Both the position numbers and the translations under genes were made by a program. DNA of 64,000 bases from UBA1141 sp963665155 (GTDB lineage Bacteria > Chloroflexota > Dehalococcoidia > Lucifugimonadales > UBA3495). The stretch covers positions 558,001 to 622,000 of the forward strand of contig CAXXFI010000002.1 in assembly GCA_963665155.2 (NCBI GenBank), given 5' to 3'. Below the pieces are notes generated by a model. It made no database searches, had not been told where the DNA came from, and saw nothing but the letters and a program-made list of their open reading frames with translations. Shown in pieces: positions 26,894-36,401 of the stretch; position 1 is the first letter of the stretch, and each line of letters opens with the position of its first letter.

Positions 26894-28033
26894 ATGAAGC
26901 GCAGCACGGACCGGATTCTAACGACCCACACCGGCAGCCTGCCGAGGCCCTGGGACTTGGTCGACCTGCTGATTGCCAAGGAAAACGGCCAAGTGGCTGA
27001 CCGCGCTGCCTTCGACCAGCGAGTCAGCGAGGCCGTGACCGAAGTGGTGAGAAAACAGACCGAGGTTGGCGTCGACGTCTTGAATGACGGGGAGCAGAGC
27101 AAATTTAGCTATGCTACCTATGTCAAAGACCGGCTGAACGGGTTTGATGGTGAAAGCATGGTCCCCCCAAGGGCCGACTGGGACGACTTTCCCGAAGCCC
27201 ACGCTCGAGTCCAAGGTACTTTCGCCGCCGGTATGCGGCCCTCGTGTAACGGCCCAATCACTCGAAGGGGCGGTAACGAAGCGCAAACCGACATCGATAA
27301 TCTAAAAACCGCCCTGACCGAAGTTCAGCCCGAAGAGGTGTTCATGTCGGCGGCCTCTCCGGCGGTGATCGCCCTTTTCATGCGAAATGAGTTCTACGCC
27401 ACAAGAGAAGAGTACTTGTCGGTGTTGGTAGACCTGATGAAAGAGGAATATGAGGCCATCCACCGAGCGGGCTTTCTGCTACAGGTGGACTGCCCGGACT
27501 TGGCCATGGGTCGTCACCTTCAGTTCCCCGACCTGAGCAACCAAGAATTCTTGAAGATTGCCGAGGCCAACGTAGAAGCCCTGAACCAAGCCTTGGTCAA
27601 CATTCCTGCCGACCGTATGCGGCTCCACGTCTGTTGGGGGAATTACGAAGGCCCTCACCACCGGGACATTCCTCTGAAAGAAATCATTGGGGTCGCTTTG
27701 AAAGCCAAGCCCCAAGCCCTTTCCTTCGAAGGGTCCAACCCACGCCATGAACACGAGTACATTGTTTTTGAAGACGTAAAACTACCCGATGACAAATTAA
27801 TCATACCCGGGGTGGTTGACTCCACCACCAACTTTATCGAGCACCCCGAGCTAGTGGCCCAGAGAATCATCCGTTATGCCAATCTGGTGGGCCGGGAAAA
27901 CGTCCTTGCTGGCAGCGATTGCGGGTTTGGCACCTCTGCCAGAACCAACCCGGCCATCCAACCGGAAATTGTCTGGCCCAAGTTGCAGGCAATGGCTGAC
28001 GGCGCACGCCTGGCCACCCAGCGGTTGTGGTAG
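26894..28033 (+). CDS. MetE-like (cobalamin-independent methionine synthase C-terminal domain) protein
   Basis: 379 residues from ATG at 26894 with ggaggttt upstream. It opens ILTTHTGSLPRPWDLVDLLI, the substrate-binding start of MetE-type barrels. The zinc ligands are visible: His and Cys in RLHVCWGNYEGPH, and the late Cys in LAGSDCGFGTSART. NDGEQSKFSY and LQVDCPDLAMG are also conserved. Stand-alone MetE-C proteins of this length include methyltransferases acting on varied thiols and the epoxyalkane:coenzyme M transferase group. They activate a thiol through zinc. The methyl or alkyl donor here is unknown. An imperfect repeat of ttggaggtt(t/c)c duplicates the ribosome-site area at about 26868-26890. 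Confidence 0.85.
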   Translation: MKRSTDRILTTHTGSLPRPWDLVDLLIAKENGQVADRAAFDQRVSEAVTEVVRKQTEVGVDVLNDGEQSKFSYATYVKDRLNGFDGESMVPPRADWDDFPEAHARVQGTFAAGMRPSCNGPITRRGGNEAQTDIDNLKTALTEVQPEEVFMSAASPAVIALFMRNEFYATREEYLSVLVDLMKEEYEAIHRAGFLLQVDCPDLAMGRHLQFPDLSNQEFLKIAEANVEALNQALVNIPADRMRLHVCWGNYEGPHHRDIPLKEIIGVALKAKPQALSFEGSNPRHEHEYIVFEDVKLPDDKLIIPGVVDSTTNFIEHPELVAQRIIRYANLVGRENVLAGSDCGFGTSARTNPAIQPEIVWPKLQAMADGARLATQRLW

Positions 28034-28160
28034 CCGGTCGCAGCCTGAGCCATTATCGACTGAGCCTCTCAGGCATGCTAACATCGCAGCTAATCAGACT
28101 GGCCTAATTAGAAAATGGCCTTATTCAAACTGACCTAATCACAAATAAAAGGAGAGTAAG

Positions 28161-29006
28161 ATGGACATCGGCGTGGCCGCGGTTATTTCCAGCAAGTCAA
28201 TGGACGTGGCGGTTTTGGCCCAGCGGGCTGAGGCCCTTGGCTTCGAGTCTTTTTGGCTACCGGAGCACCCTATTGTTCCCGTAACCACAACTTCCAAGTA
28301 CGGAGGCACCCCCGACGGGTCCATACCGCCGTTTATGATGGATATGGCCGACCCTTTTATTTCGTTGGCTAGAGCCTCGGCTGTCACCGAGAAGATAATG
28401 TTGGGCACCAGCATCTGCTTGGTGCCGGAGCACAACCCCATCGATCAAGCCAAACAAATCGCTACCCTTGACCGTTTGTCCAATGGCCGTTTCATTTTCG
28501 GCATCGGCGCTGGGTGGCTTAGAGAAGAAACCGAGATCATGGGGGGTGATTTCGACCACCGTTGGGGCCAAACCCGTGAAGCTATTTTGGCCATGAAGGA
28601 GCTTTGGACCAAAGACGAGTCCGAGTTCCACGGAAGGTTCTTCGATTTCCCGCCGGTCAGGTGTTTTCCCAAGCCGGTTCAGACACCCCACCCCCCGGTG
28701 TTCTTGGGTGGCGACGCCGCTAACGTTTTCAAACGGGTCGTAGCCTGGGGTGACGGTTGGTTGCCGGTGCGAGCCGACGTGGAAAAGGTGAAGCAAGGCC
28801 GCGCCACGTTGGACGAGCTGGCCGAAGCGGCGGGCCGTGACCCCAGCTCGATCAACATTAGTGTCTACGCCGCACCCCACGACCGGGACGAGATCGCTAA
28901 ATTCGAGGAAGCAGGCGCAAACCGCGCTGTCGTCAATCTACCCAGCACTTTGGAAGGGGAAGGGCTTGAAGCTTTGGAGGAGTTGGCGAAAAAGGTTCTC
29001 TCTTAG
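28161..29006 (+). CDS. LLM-class F420-dependent oxidoreductase
   Basis: A 281-residue luciferase-like (bacterial luciferase fold) protein: AQRAEALGFESFWLPEHPIV, KIMLGTSICLVPEHNPIDQA, KQIATLDRLSNGRFIFGIGA (glycine-rich F420/FMN binding), GWLREETEIMGGDF and PHPPVFLGGDAANVFKRVVA. The sequence type is that of F420-dependent members (TIGR03619 group), consistent with an F420-using actinobacterial or Chloroflexota host. It transfers hydride to or from an unknown substrate. A ribosome site (aaaggagagta) precedes the ATG. The stop is followed after 120 bases by the AprA fragment. Confidence 0.9.
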   Translation: MDIGVAAVISSKSMDVAVLAQRAEALGFESFWLPEHPIVPVTTTSKYGGTPDGSIPPFMMDMADPFISLARASAVTEKIMLGTSICLVPEHNPIDQAKQIATLDRLSNGRFIFGIGAGWLREETEIMGGDFDHRWGQTREAILAMKELWTKDESEFHGRFFDFPPVRCFPKPVQTPHPPVFLGGDAANVFKRVVAWGDGWLPVRADVEKVKQGRATLDELAEAAGRDPSSINISVYAAPHDRDEIAKFEEAGANRAVVNLPSTLEGEGLEALEELAKKVLS

Positions 29007-29060
29007 AGTCCTTTCTTATTGGAATAATCATTAACCTGATCAAATATTGCCAAATCCTCG

Positions 29061-29870
29061 GTGGCACATATAATGTGTGTTGAGCTTTCGGGCCGAGGCC
29101 TTGCAATAAGACTCACGCCAAGTCGTTCTGAGCCCTATTTAATGGGTTCTCACAGCGGAGAGTCCGGCGCATGGGTCAGCGGCCCCGAGGACGTGGCCTC
29201 GCCGGAATATCAGTGGGGCTACAGCAAAATGACCACCGTTAAGGGACTCTTCGCCGCTGGAGACGGCGTGGGCGCTTCTCCTCACAAGTTCTCCTCGGGT
29301 TCGTTCACCGAAGGGCGCTTGGCCGGAAAGGCGGCGGTGGCTTACGCCTTCGACCAGTCCAAACCGCCAAGGTTGGACGACGGCGCAGTCGCAGCCCTAA
29401 AGAAACAGATTTGGCAACCATTGGTAACCTTCGAGCAAAACCAGGGCGCCAGTACCGATCCGGAAGTGAACCCCAAATACCTGAGGCGCAGACAAGGGCT
29501 TTTCCGCCTCCAAAAGCTGATGGACGAGTATGCCGCCGGAGTATCGGCAGGCTTTACCACCAATGAGCCCACTCTCCTTCGGGGCTTGGAACTAATGAGC
29601 ATGTTTAGAGAGGACCTGGGAAAATTGGCGGCCCGCAATCGCCACGAGTTGCTACGCTGTTGGGAGTTAGTCCACCGCGCCTGGGTAGGTGAAGCTCACA
29701 TGCGCCACCTGCTCTTCCGGAAGGAGACTCGCTGGCCTGGGTTCTACTATCGGTCCGACTACCCCGACATGGACGAACAAAACTGGAAAGTCTTTGTTAA
29801 CTCAAGATTCGACCCAGCCACCGGCGACTGGACCATATTCACCAAGCCCATGGTGAATATATTTAAGTAG
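29061..29870 (+). pseudogene. APS reductase alpha subunit (AprA)-like flavoprotein, C-terminal fragment
   Basis: From about 29127 the sequence matches the C-terminal part of adenylylsulfate reductase alpha: EPYLMGSHSGESGAWVSGPE, KMTTVKGLFAAGDGVGASPH (FAD-binding end of the flavoprotein domain), KFSSGSFTEGRLAGKAAVAY and RKETRWPGFYYRSDYPDMDE. Full AprA is about 600-650 residues. Only about 248 are present, and the N-terminal FAD motif is missing, so it is a relic cut at its 5' side. No aprB lies nearby. AprAB interconverts sulfite and APS in sulfur metabolism. Related flavoproteins of the fumarate reductase superfamily cannot be wholly excluded. Confidence 0.72.
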
Positions 29871-29942
29871 TCAAATTGATGGAAGTACTACTTGAATCGC
29901 CGAGGGCAAACCGCCTTGGACGCCCCATGTCCTCAAAAGAAC

Positions 29943-29985
29943 AGAGCAAGCTTCAAACCAAAGTTTGAGGGCGTTTGCTTTTCGG
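29943..29985 (+). terminator. possible terminator hairpin
   Basis: AGCAAGCTTCAAAC and GTTTGAGGGCGTTTGCT pair imperfectly around CAAA, followed by TTTTCGGTCC. It lies 70 bases past the AprA relic. Confidence 0.55.
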
Positions 29986-30210
29986 TCCTGTTAATCAACT
30001 TGATTCGGGTCGAGGTATCCTGGTCACTGGTTATTTGGTCCGAAACCCTAGCAGGTATGCAATAATTACTCGAATAATTCTTCCGGCCTAGAGTTGCTTG
30101 AACGTGTAGCATAACCCGGTTGCCAGGATTTAGTATCCTTTCACTAATATCCCAAATATTCCATTAAAATCCTAAATATCCCATCACATGATCGAAGATT
30201 GGAGGAGCAA
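29986..30210. other. AT-rich intergenic region with repeated short motifs
   Basis: Several near-copies of aaatattcc / taaatatccc occur around 30145-30185, and attactcgaataattc lies near 30064. No gene seen. Confidence 0.35.
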
Positions 30211-30900
30211 ATGAAGCTATTAGTACTTTCCGGAGGAAGGCACCCTTATGAGGAATCCACACCGGTCCTTGAAGAACTCCTAAAGTCGGCCGGCCACGAA
30301 GTGACTATCACCGAACAGGCTTCCGTACTCGCTGGCGATATGAGCGGGTACGACGCCCTGGTTTTCAATACCCGCAGGGAAAACGCAGCCAATTTCCGGG
30401 ATCTCCGGATGTCCGCTCAAGAACAAGAAGGAATGGCGCAATTTATCCGATCCGGGAAGGGGTTCGTCTGTCTGCACATCTCAGGCTGCCTGCCCGACAA
30501 TTGGACCGGATACCATGACATTACTGGCGGCGGTTGGGTTACGGGAACCAGTTTCCATCCGCCCTACGGTCGGTTTACCGTCAATATTAGTAAACCGGAC
30601 CATGAGGGCGTTCGAGATGTTAAGGATTTCACAACCGACGATGAACTCTACATGGGCCTTGCGATTAAAGAAGGGAATGAGGTTTTTCTCACCGCCGAAG
30701 CCGAAGACGGGGAATATCCCTGGGGCCCGGACCGGGTAGTCACCCCAATGCCAGGTGGGAAATTTCCTTTGGGATGGACTCGCACTTACGGCGAAGGGAA
30801 AGTATTCGTTCTTTTGCTGGGTCATGACGGGCAGAGCTTCAAGACGCCGGAGTTCCAGAAGATTGTGCTCAACGGTGTTGACTGGGCAACCTCAGCGTAA
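30211..30900 (+). CDS. ThuA domain protein
   Basis: About 229 residues from ATG at 30211 with ggaggagcaa upstream (MKLLVLSGGRHPYEESTPVL). The fold is the class I glutamine amidotransferase-like ThuA type: YDALVFNTR, FIRSGKGFVCLHISGCLPDN (nucleophile elbow region, CLH), YHDITGGGWVTGTSFHPPYG, then the C-terminal GWTRTYGEGKVFVLLLGHDG and FQKIVLNGVDWA. ThuA proteins occur in sugar and polyol catabolism gene clusters, and their reaction is still poorly defined. Single gene. Confidence 0.87.
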   Translation: MKLLVLSGGRHPYEESTPVLEELLKSAGHEVTITEQASVLAGDMSGYDALVFNTRRENAANFRDLRMSAQEQEGMAQFIRSGKGFVCLHISGCLPDNWTGYHDITGGGWVTGTSFHPPYGRFTVNISKPDHEGVRDVKDFTTDDELYMGLAIKEGNEVFLTAEAEDGEYPWGPDRVVTPMPGGKFPLGWTRTYGEGKVFVLLLGHDGQSFKTPEFQKIVLNGVDWATSA

Positions 30901-31174
30901 TCCGCCGACACCTTTTATTCCCCACGGTAGTGAGCCAGCATCAGCCGCATACAAACTGTTGGTAAGTGAGATAGCCCAGTACGAGTGCGGCGAGACAATT
31001 TCCAAGCCGGACTTTGTCGCCTGACCACGGTAAAGTCCGGCTCTCAACCTCAGCTTCGAAGTAAGCTTCAAGGCACGATGAGCCGGACCTGGGGACCGGT
31101 CGTCCAGCAAATTGCCTATCCTGTCCCGATCCACTTTAATTACATTTCTAATCACACCCGGTGAGGAGCAGCCC

Positions 31175-31801
31175 ATGCCTGATGGAATCGACTTCTTCGG
31201 CGCAATCGACACCCAGCGCGGTATCCGCTATTTCAAGCCTGACCCGATCCCGGACGAACTCATCACCAGGTTGTTACAATCCGCCATCAAAGCGCCTTCG
31301 GGTGGCGCCAGGCAAGGATGGAGCTTCATCGTCATTCGCGACCCCGAAACTCGAGGCAAGATTGGGGATTTGTACCGCACGGGGACTCGCTTTGATATCA
31401 ATCCCAGCCTGACATCTCAAGAGCGACGCGTCTACAGTGCCGCCCAACACCTGGAAGACCACATGGAAGATGTCCCTGTATTCATTCTTGCTTGTATCCA
31501 AACGGCTCCGGGTACCACCAATTCCGGTTCCTCCATCTTTCCAGCGGTCCAGAACATCCTCCTAGCGGCCCGTGCACTCGGGCTGGGCAGTGTTCTGACC
31601 ACCCGGCAAACCCGTTTTGAGAAGGAATTCAAACAAATTTTCAGCATCCCGGATGACGTAGCGACGGCAGCGTTATTACCCATCGGCTTCCCTGCTGAGG
31701 GATCCCGATACGGGCCCACCAGGCGTCGGCCATTAGAAGAGGTGGCATTTAGCGAACGCTGGGGAAATGGCTGGGAGCATCAAGGCTCCGGACAGTCATA
31801 G
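31175..31801 (+). CDS. nitroreductase family protein
   Basis: 208 residues from ATG at 31175 with gtgaggag upstream. It has the FMN-binding nitroreductase pattern: IDTQRGIRYFKPDPIPDELI, LLQSAIKAPSGGARQGWSFI (FMN phosphate and ring contacts), AVQNILLAARALGLGSVLTT and a late LLPIGFPAEGSRYGPTRRRP. These enzymes reduce nitro compounds, quinones or enones with NAD(P)H, and some members dehalogenate. The length is normal and no lesions were seen. Confidence 0.9.
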   Translation: MPDGIDFFGAIDTQRGIRYFKPDPIPDELITRLLQSAIKAPSGGARQGWSFIVIRDPETRGKIGDLYRTGTRFDINPSLTSQERRVYSAAQHLEDHMEDVPVFILACIQTAPGTTNSGSSIFPAVQNILLAARALGLGSVLTTRQTRFEKEFKQIFSIPDDVATAALLPIGFPAEGSRYGPTRRRPLEEVAFSERWGNGWEHQGSGQS

Positions 31802-31970
31802 ATGTCCCCAGTCCTGCGGCGATAAGAGCCCAACCGTCTATCAGCACCATATCGACTCTGCCCCGGGCTCGACCACTTAGGACTCATAACAGCATGGTCC
31901 AAGGGTAACCATTGCTGGCGGATTAAGTGGGGAGGTGGCTCCTGAAGAAAGTTTTTTGCGTGAGGGACCG

Positions 31971-32648
31971 ATGATTCCCTGGAAGTTGCTTGGCACGGCA
32001 CAAACGCCCGGAAACGGTGCAGAGCTTTGTTTGTACCAACGTGACCAAGAGTTTTCGATTAAGGCCGACAATTATGAACTTATGAACAGCCGAGCGTACG
32101 GGTCGGAAGATGCTCTGGCCAAACTCGGTTGTCGGAAAATCACTCAAATTCCAAAAGCTCGAGTGCTGATTGGCGGCTTGGGAATGGGGTACACCGTAAG
32201 ATCGGCCCTTGACGAACTTGGAGCCACAGCCCAAGTAGTCGTTGCCGAATTGGTGCCGGAGGTGGTGCGCTGGAATAAGGAGTTCTTGGCCGTTCTGGCT
32301 GGTAATCCTCTCGACGACGAAAGGGTGGCCGTCCATGAAGCGGATGTTGCAGAGATGATAAAGTCAGGCCAGCACGAGTACAATGCGATCTTGCTTGATG
32401 TGGACAACGGACCACAAGCCCTAACTCGAGATGACAACAACTGGCTTTATAGCCTTGAGGGGCTGAGAGCAGCATTCGGGGCGTTGCGACCGCGGGGCGT
32501 GTTGGCCATATGGGCATCTGATCCAGAGCCGGCATTCGCCCACAGGTTGCGCAATGCCGGTTTCGCAGCAGAGCAAGTTGACGTGCGCGCGCGACGGGGA
32601 ATTAAAGGCGGCGCTCATTACATCGTGTGGGTTGCCGTGCGCAATTAG
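31971..32648 (+). CDS. spermidine synthase-like SAM-binding protein
   Basis: 225 residues from ATG at 31971 (MIPWKLLGTAQTPGNGAELC) with gaggga upstream; a GTG at 31935 would lengthen it by 12. The spermidine synthase / methyltransferase core is visible: LMNSRAYGSEDALAKLGC, RVLIGGLGMGYTVRSAL (SAM loop), VVVAELVPEVVRWNKEFL (acidic ribose-binding Glu), YNAILLDVDNGP and GALRPRGVLAIWASDPEPAF. Without the aminopropyl-binding features confirmed, it could be either a polyamine synthase-like or a methyltransferase-like protein. Confidence 0.82.
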   Translation: MIPWKLLGTAQTPGNGAELCLYQRDQEFSIKADNYELMNSRAYGSEDALAKLGCRKITQIPKARVLIGGLGMGYTVRSALDELGATAQVVVAELVPEVVRWNKEFLAVLAGNPLDDERVAVHEADVAEMIKSGQHEYNAILLDVDNGPQALTRDDNNWLYSLEGLRAAFGALRPRGVLAIWASDPEPAFAHRLRNAGFAAEQVDVRARRGIKGGAHYIVWVAVRN

Positions 32649-32961
32649 TCGCGGGCGCACAATGGGCCGCCCCCAGATCCCCAATGTTCTATAAGACACC
32701 TAAGAGGATCAGGGGAACTACACGTCGCACCATCACCTTGCACCATCAACGGAGAACTTAGGGTAGGCTGGCCCCCGAATTCGTGGTTAACCTGGTTGTA
32801 AGCGCGCGCAGGCCATTGCTAGTAGCGGCAGGCTATCTGCTTACGCCTTTTTCGCAAAGGGGGTCTGCTATGGCGATTGACGAAATTCGCTCAGGACGAT
32901 CCCGCTAGGCATATTGGCTCTAATAGCCAAGTCGCCGGGTAACAAGTCTCTTTTTCAACCG
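32649..32961. other. intergenic region between convergent genes
   Basis: About 310 bases. No gene. A short duplication (gcaccatcacctt / gcaccatcaacgg) lies near 32728-32752. Confidence 0.35.
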
Positions 32962-33489
32962 TTACCGGTGCCAGCCAGTGCCGCGGAAGTAACCCCTCAA
33001 ATAAGCTACCTGACCTCCATGAACGATGTTGTCCCAGACCAAGATGCTCAGTGCTTCACTAACCGCCAACGTGGCAGGTGGCGCAGGGAAAGGGATCTCC
33101 CGAGCCAGGTCCGCTTCGGTCAGGGAACGCATGTAACTAGCGACCGTGGTATTCACCGAGTTGAAATAGTCCATAAGGATTTCTTTGGTCGGTGCTTTCC
33201 AAGCTGCGGCTTGTTCATTGCTCCAGCCCATTCCGAAGTCGTCCGGATTTTCATCCATGCCGAATTTCTCGTGCCATGCGTCCGTTATCCAGAGTTGTGG
33301 TTCATTCATCAAGCGGAAATGTATGAACCGGTCCGCCACCCGCGTCATGTGCCAAATAAGCCAACTCATCGAATTGGAGTCTTCGTTGGGACGGTTCGCC
33401 ATGGTAGCATCGTCCACCTCCGCTACCGCAGACGTAACCATATCCCAGTTTCGTTCCAGAGCGTACACCGCTGTTTGATTTCCCGACAT
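32962..33489 (-). CDS. DinB-family protein
   Basis: A 175-residue four-helix-bundle protein of the DinB/YfiT type. Metal-ligand His residues are in SMSWLIWHMTRVADRFIHFR (first) and near the C-terminus in LVWDNIVHGGQVAYLRGYFR (second), the normal spacing. DinB-like proteins bind a divalent metal, and many act as thiol-S-transferases using mycothiol or bacillithiol, though most remain unassigned. The start ATG is preceded by aggagactaatg. Stand-alone gene. Compare the DinB domain fused to a selenocysteine glutaredoxin at 61991. Confidence 0.85.
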   Translation of the reverse strand: MSGNQTAVYALERNWDMVTSAVAEVDDATMANRPNEDSNSMSWLIWHMTRVADRFIHFRLMNEPQLWITDAWHEKFGMDENPDDFGMGWSNEQAAAWKAPTKEILMDYFNSVNTTVASYMRSLTEADLAREIPFPAPPATLAVSEALSILVWDNIVHGGQVAYLRGYFRGTGWHR

Positions 33490-33640
33490 TAGTCTCCTCC
33501 TAAATTCCAGGTTAGTTGCCGAATGATCGCCTATGGGTCAAAATCACCGGCTGTTGTCTCCATCCTCTGCTCTTGCACCTAGATTCGAATGACCGAAAGC
33601 GATCGGATCGGTGGGTGAACTGTCATGCGCCTAACACGGA

Positions 33641-34498
33641 CTAATCCTTGAGGTACTCCTCTTGAAGCTTTATGAACTCATCTGTCCGGTTCACCGAGCG
33701 TAGTAGCTCCGGCGGTGCCAGGTGCTGGGTAAGTGCGTCCATCGACCCGCCGTCCTTGAGGTGCTTCAAGCTGTCGTATATAGCTTTCACGGCCACCGCA
33801 AAGGTTGGGTTGCCCAGCATAAGGATTCGCACGCCGTTGGTTGCCAAAAACTCCGAATCGTTAGCCCCGGCAGGTGGATTCAATATGCAGAGCGGCAACG
33901 ACATTGCCTTATGGGCAGCCTCGATCTGCTCTCGGCTTTTCACTCCCGTCAGCATCACGGCCTCAGCGCCGGTTTCCGAGTAGGCAGACAGGCGATCTAC
34001 CGCCTCATCCAAAGAGCACAAACCAAAGGCAGCAGAACGAGCGACGATAACGGTGGTAGGATCGGTACGGGCGGACACAGCGGCCGTCAGTTTGCCAACC
34101 TGCGCTTCTTTGGATACCAGGCCCGGGTCTTGTACGTTGAACTGTCCGGGCACGAAATTATCTTCAATCTCGATGGCCGCCACGCCAGCGCCTTCCATCT
34201 CCCGTACGGTGCGAGCGACGTTCACTGCGTTTCCGAACCCATCTTCGGCGTCCACCATTACGCTAACGTCGGCCATACGAGTAATGCGCCGACAGTGGTC
34301 CACAACATCCGACATATTGGAGAGGGCGATATCCGGCACGCCAAGGTTCGCAACCTTCCCAACGGAGCCGGATAGTACGCATATTTCATACTCTAGCATG
34401 TGGGCAATCCGCGCCGAAAGCGGGTCGAATATGTTTGCGGCCAGAGTGCATCCGTCCCTGGAAATTACCTGCCGGAACTTTTCGCGCGCCACGGACAT
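33641..34498 (-). CDS. isocitrate lyase / PEP mutase superfamily protein
   Basis: A 285-residue TIM-barrel protein of the PEP mutase/isocitrate lyase superfamily: NIFDPLSARIAHMLEYEICV, then LSGSVGKVANLGVPDIAL, the metal-binding VSVMVDAEDGFGNAVNVART (Asp-x-Glu-Asp-Gly), VAAIEIEDNFVPGQF and ARTDPTTVIVARSAAF. The KKCGH catalytic Cys motif of isocitrate and methylisocitrate lyases is absent. It is therefore more like the oxaloacetate decarboxylase or other lyase branches. The substrate cannot be assigned. No lesions seen. Confidence 0.82.
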   Translation of the reverse strand: MSVAREKFRQVISRDGCTLAANIFDPLSARIAHMLEYEICVLSGSVGKVANLGVPDIALSNMSDVVDHCRRITRMADVSVMVDAEDGFGNAVNVARTVREMEGAGVAAIEIEDNFVPGQFNVQDPGLVSKEAQVGKLTAAVSARTDPTTVIVARSAAFGLCSLDEAVDRLSAYSETGAEAVMLTGVKSREQIEAAHKAMSLPLCILNPPAGANDSEFLATNGVRILMLGNPTFAVAVKAIYDSLKHLKDGGSMDALTQHLAPPELLRSVNRTDEFIKLQEEYLKD

Positions 34499-34499
34499 G

Positions 34500-34996
34500 C
34501 TTGTCCCTCTTTCGGGGAATTCCTAGAATCCATTTAATCCACTCGCTGAGCTTATCTCGGGATGGACCGCCGTACTGCCTTGTCGTAAATATTAGTTGGA
34601 AATATTAGCAGTAAATATCAACCGAATATTGGCGCCATCCCCTTCATTTACAGCGGCCTCGGCCAGCAGTTGCCGGAAGATATCGCAGTTGGCTATAGTC
34701 CTCAACTGGCCGCCTATGCACCCCGGAGATAAATTACCTGTGGGTCCCAGCCTCATTAATAATACATGTCTCACGATACCATGCGCACTAGCTCGACCTC
34801 CGGCACCGAAGGGCGTTCCATTGGTTTGAGGGTAGGCGTCAAGGCCGAAAATGCAATTTCAGCTTGATGCGATAATAGGTCCGGAAACGGACGGCGAGTT
34901 GACCTGCCAAAGTATCCTCCTGACTACAGATAACCGTCCCGCTGACTTTCACTAGATAGTTCAGGACGCACATAGGTAGAACTGCAATGGCTCAAA
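34500..34996. other. intergenic region
   Basis: About 500 bases between divergent genes, with repeated aatattag/aaatatcaaccgaatatt motifs at about 34590-34630. No supported gene. Confidence 0.35.
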
Positions 34997-36271
34997 TTGA
35001 ATCCGGTAGCGAGACCCGTAGCGAGAACCGTAGGTGATAATAACTTGATTCCACCCGCCGATAGCATGCACTCCTGGTACTCGTCCTTACGCTACCGGGA
35101 TTTCAGACTGCTCTGGGCGTCCACCCTTTTTTATTCCCTTGGCACTGGGATGGAGCGCGTGGCCGTGGGCTGGTTGGTCTTCGACATTACAGACTCGGCT
35201 TTCATGGTGGGCGTATCGGCGGCGGTCGGCATGGCGCCCCTGTTCTTTCTGGGAGTACTCTCGGGCGCCATGGCCGACTGGCTGGAAAGACGTTGGTTCT
35301 TATTCCTCAGCGCAGTGGCGGGAGCGGCCGTTTCGGCAATCATGGCCGCGATGCTTCTGGCCGGAGACCCTCATGTTTGGGCAGTATTGGTTCTGGTCGC
35401 CGCCGGGGGTTGCGTCCTGGCATTCACGCTAACTACCAGGCTGGCGTACACCTACGACATTGTAGGCCCACAACAGGCTCTGAACGGCCTTTCCCTCAAC
35501 CAAATGGGTATGCAGGCCGGTGCGGTTGTCGGCGCGATTATATCCGGTGCGCTTATCGAAGCTGCAGGCCCTGGATGGCAGTATATGGTCGTGGGTGCCA
35601 GTTACCTGGGCTCTGCGGCGGTACTTCTGGCCATCGGAAAGTCTACCAGGGCGCCACAACCCAACCGGGAGCCAGTGCTTCAAAGCTTGGCCGGATACGT
35701 CCGGTTTCTAAGTCAGAACCGGGTGTTGTTGGTCCTCATGTGTTTGTCGTCCATCACCGAAGTCCTCGGGTTTACCCATATGACGCTGCTACCCGTGTTT
35801 GCGAAGGAGGTTTTGAGCGTGGGCCCGGTGGGTCTGGGTTACCTGAGTGCGGTGAGGCAAGCCGGTGGACTGTTGGGGCTGGCTGCGATGGCTAGTCTAA
35901 AGAATTATCGCAGGAAGGGACTGCTGATGTTCGTGATTGCCGCAGCTTTCGGGGTCGGTTTGATGGCTTTTTCCCTGTCTTCCACGTTGGTCGTTTTCGT
36001 CGTGGTCCTAACGGCCGTTAACGCTTGCGCAATGGCGGTGGACACGCTCTACAAGACTTTGATGCAGGCCAATGTTCCGGACGAACAACGAGGGCGGGCA
36101 ATGGGTTCTTGGGTATTAAGCATCGGAGTCGCGCCTGTGGGGCATATCGGGGTTGGAGCTTTGGCTTCCGCACTGGGCGCCCCAGGAGCCCTGTTGGTGA
36201 ACGGGGTTGCGTTAACGGTGGTGAGCGTCTCAGCGGCGGCCAGGATGCCCAAGGTTCGCCGACTGGAATAA
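34997..36271 (+). CDS. MFS transporter (MFS_3/EntS-like exporter)
   Basis: Up to 424 residues. The family start SSLRYRDFRLLWASTLFYSL lies about 27 residues in, so the ATG at 35066 is as likely a start as the TTG at 34997. Ten to twelve hydrophobic helices are visible. The loop GAMADWLERRWFLFLSAVAG corresponds to the conserved inter-helix 2-3 motif. The domain pattern (NGLSLNQMGMQAGAVVGAII in the middle) is that of MFS_3, proton-driven exporters of siderophores or drugs. Unlike the other two MFS genes in the window, this one is intact. Substrate unknown. Confidence 0.88.
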   Translation: MNPVARPVARTVGDNNLIPPADSMHSWYSSLRYRDFRLLWASTLFYSLGTGMERVAVGWLVFDITDSAFMVGVSAAVGMAPLFFLGVLSGAMADWLERRWFLFLSAVAGAAVSAIMAAMLLAGDPHVWAVLVLVAAGGCVLAFTLTTRLAYTYDIVGPQQALNGLSLNQMGMQAGAVVGAIISGALIEAAGPGWQYMVVGASYLGSAAVLLAIGKSTRAPQPNREPVLQSLAGYVRFLSQNRVLLVLMCLSSITEVLGFTHMTLLPVFAKEVLSVGPVGLGYLSAVRQAGGLLGLAAMASLKNYRRKGLLMFVIAAAFGVGLMAFSLSSTLVVFVVVLTAVNACAMAVDTLYKTLMQANVPDEQRGRAMGSWVLSIGVAPVGHIGVGALASALGAPGALLVNGVALTVVSVSAAARMPKVRRLE

Positions 36272-36401
36272 TTCGTGTATTACTCGCACAAGACACATCC
36301 AGGATTTCCAGGTCAACCCATAGCGCCATTTGAGAATAAAGTTGCCGGTCTTTTGAGCCCGGATATTGAAACCAGGAAATTCCCTAGTCTCGCTCGGGTG
36401 C

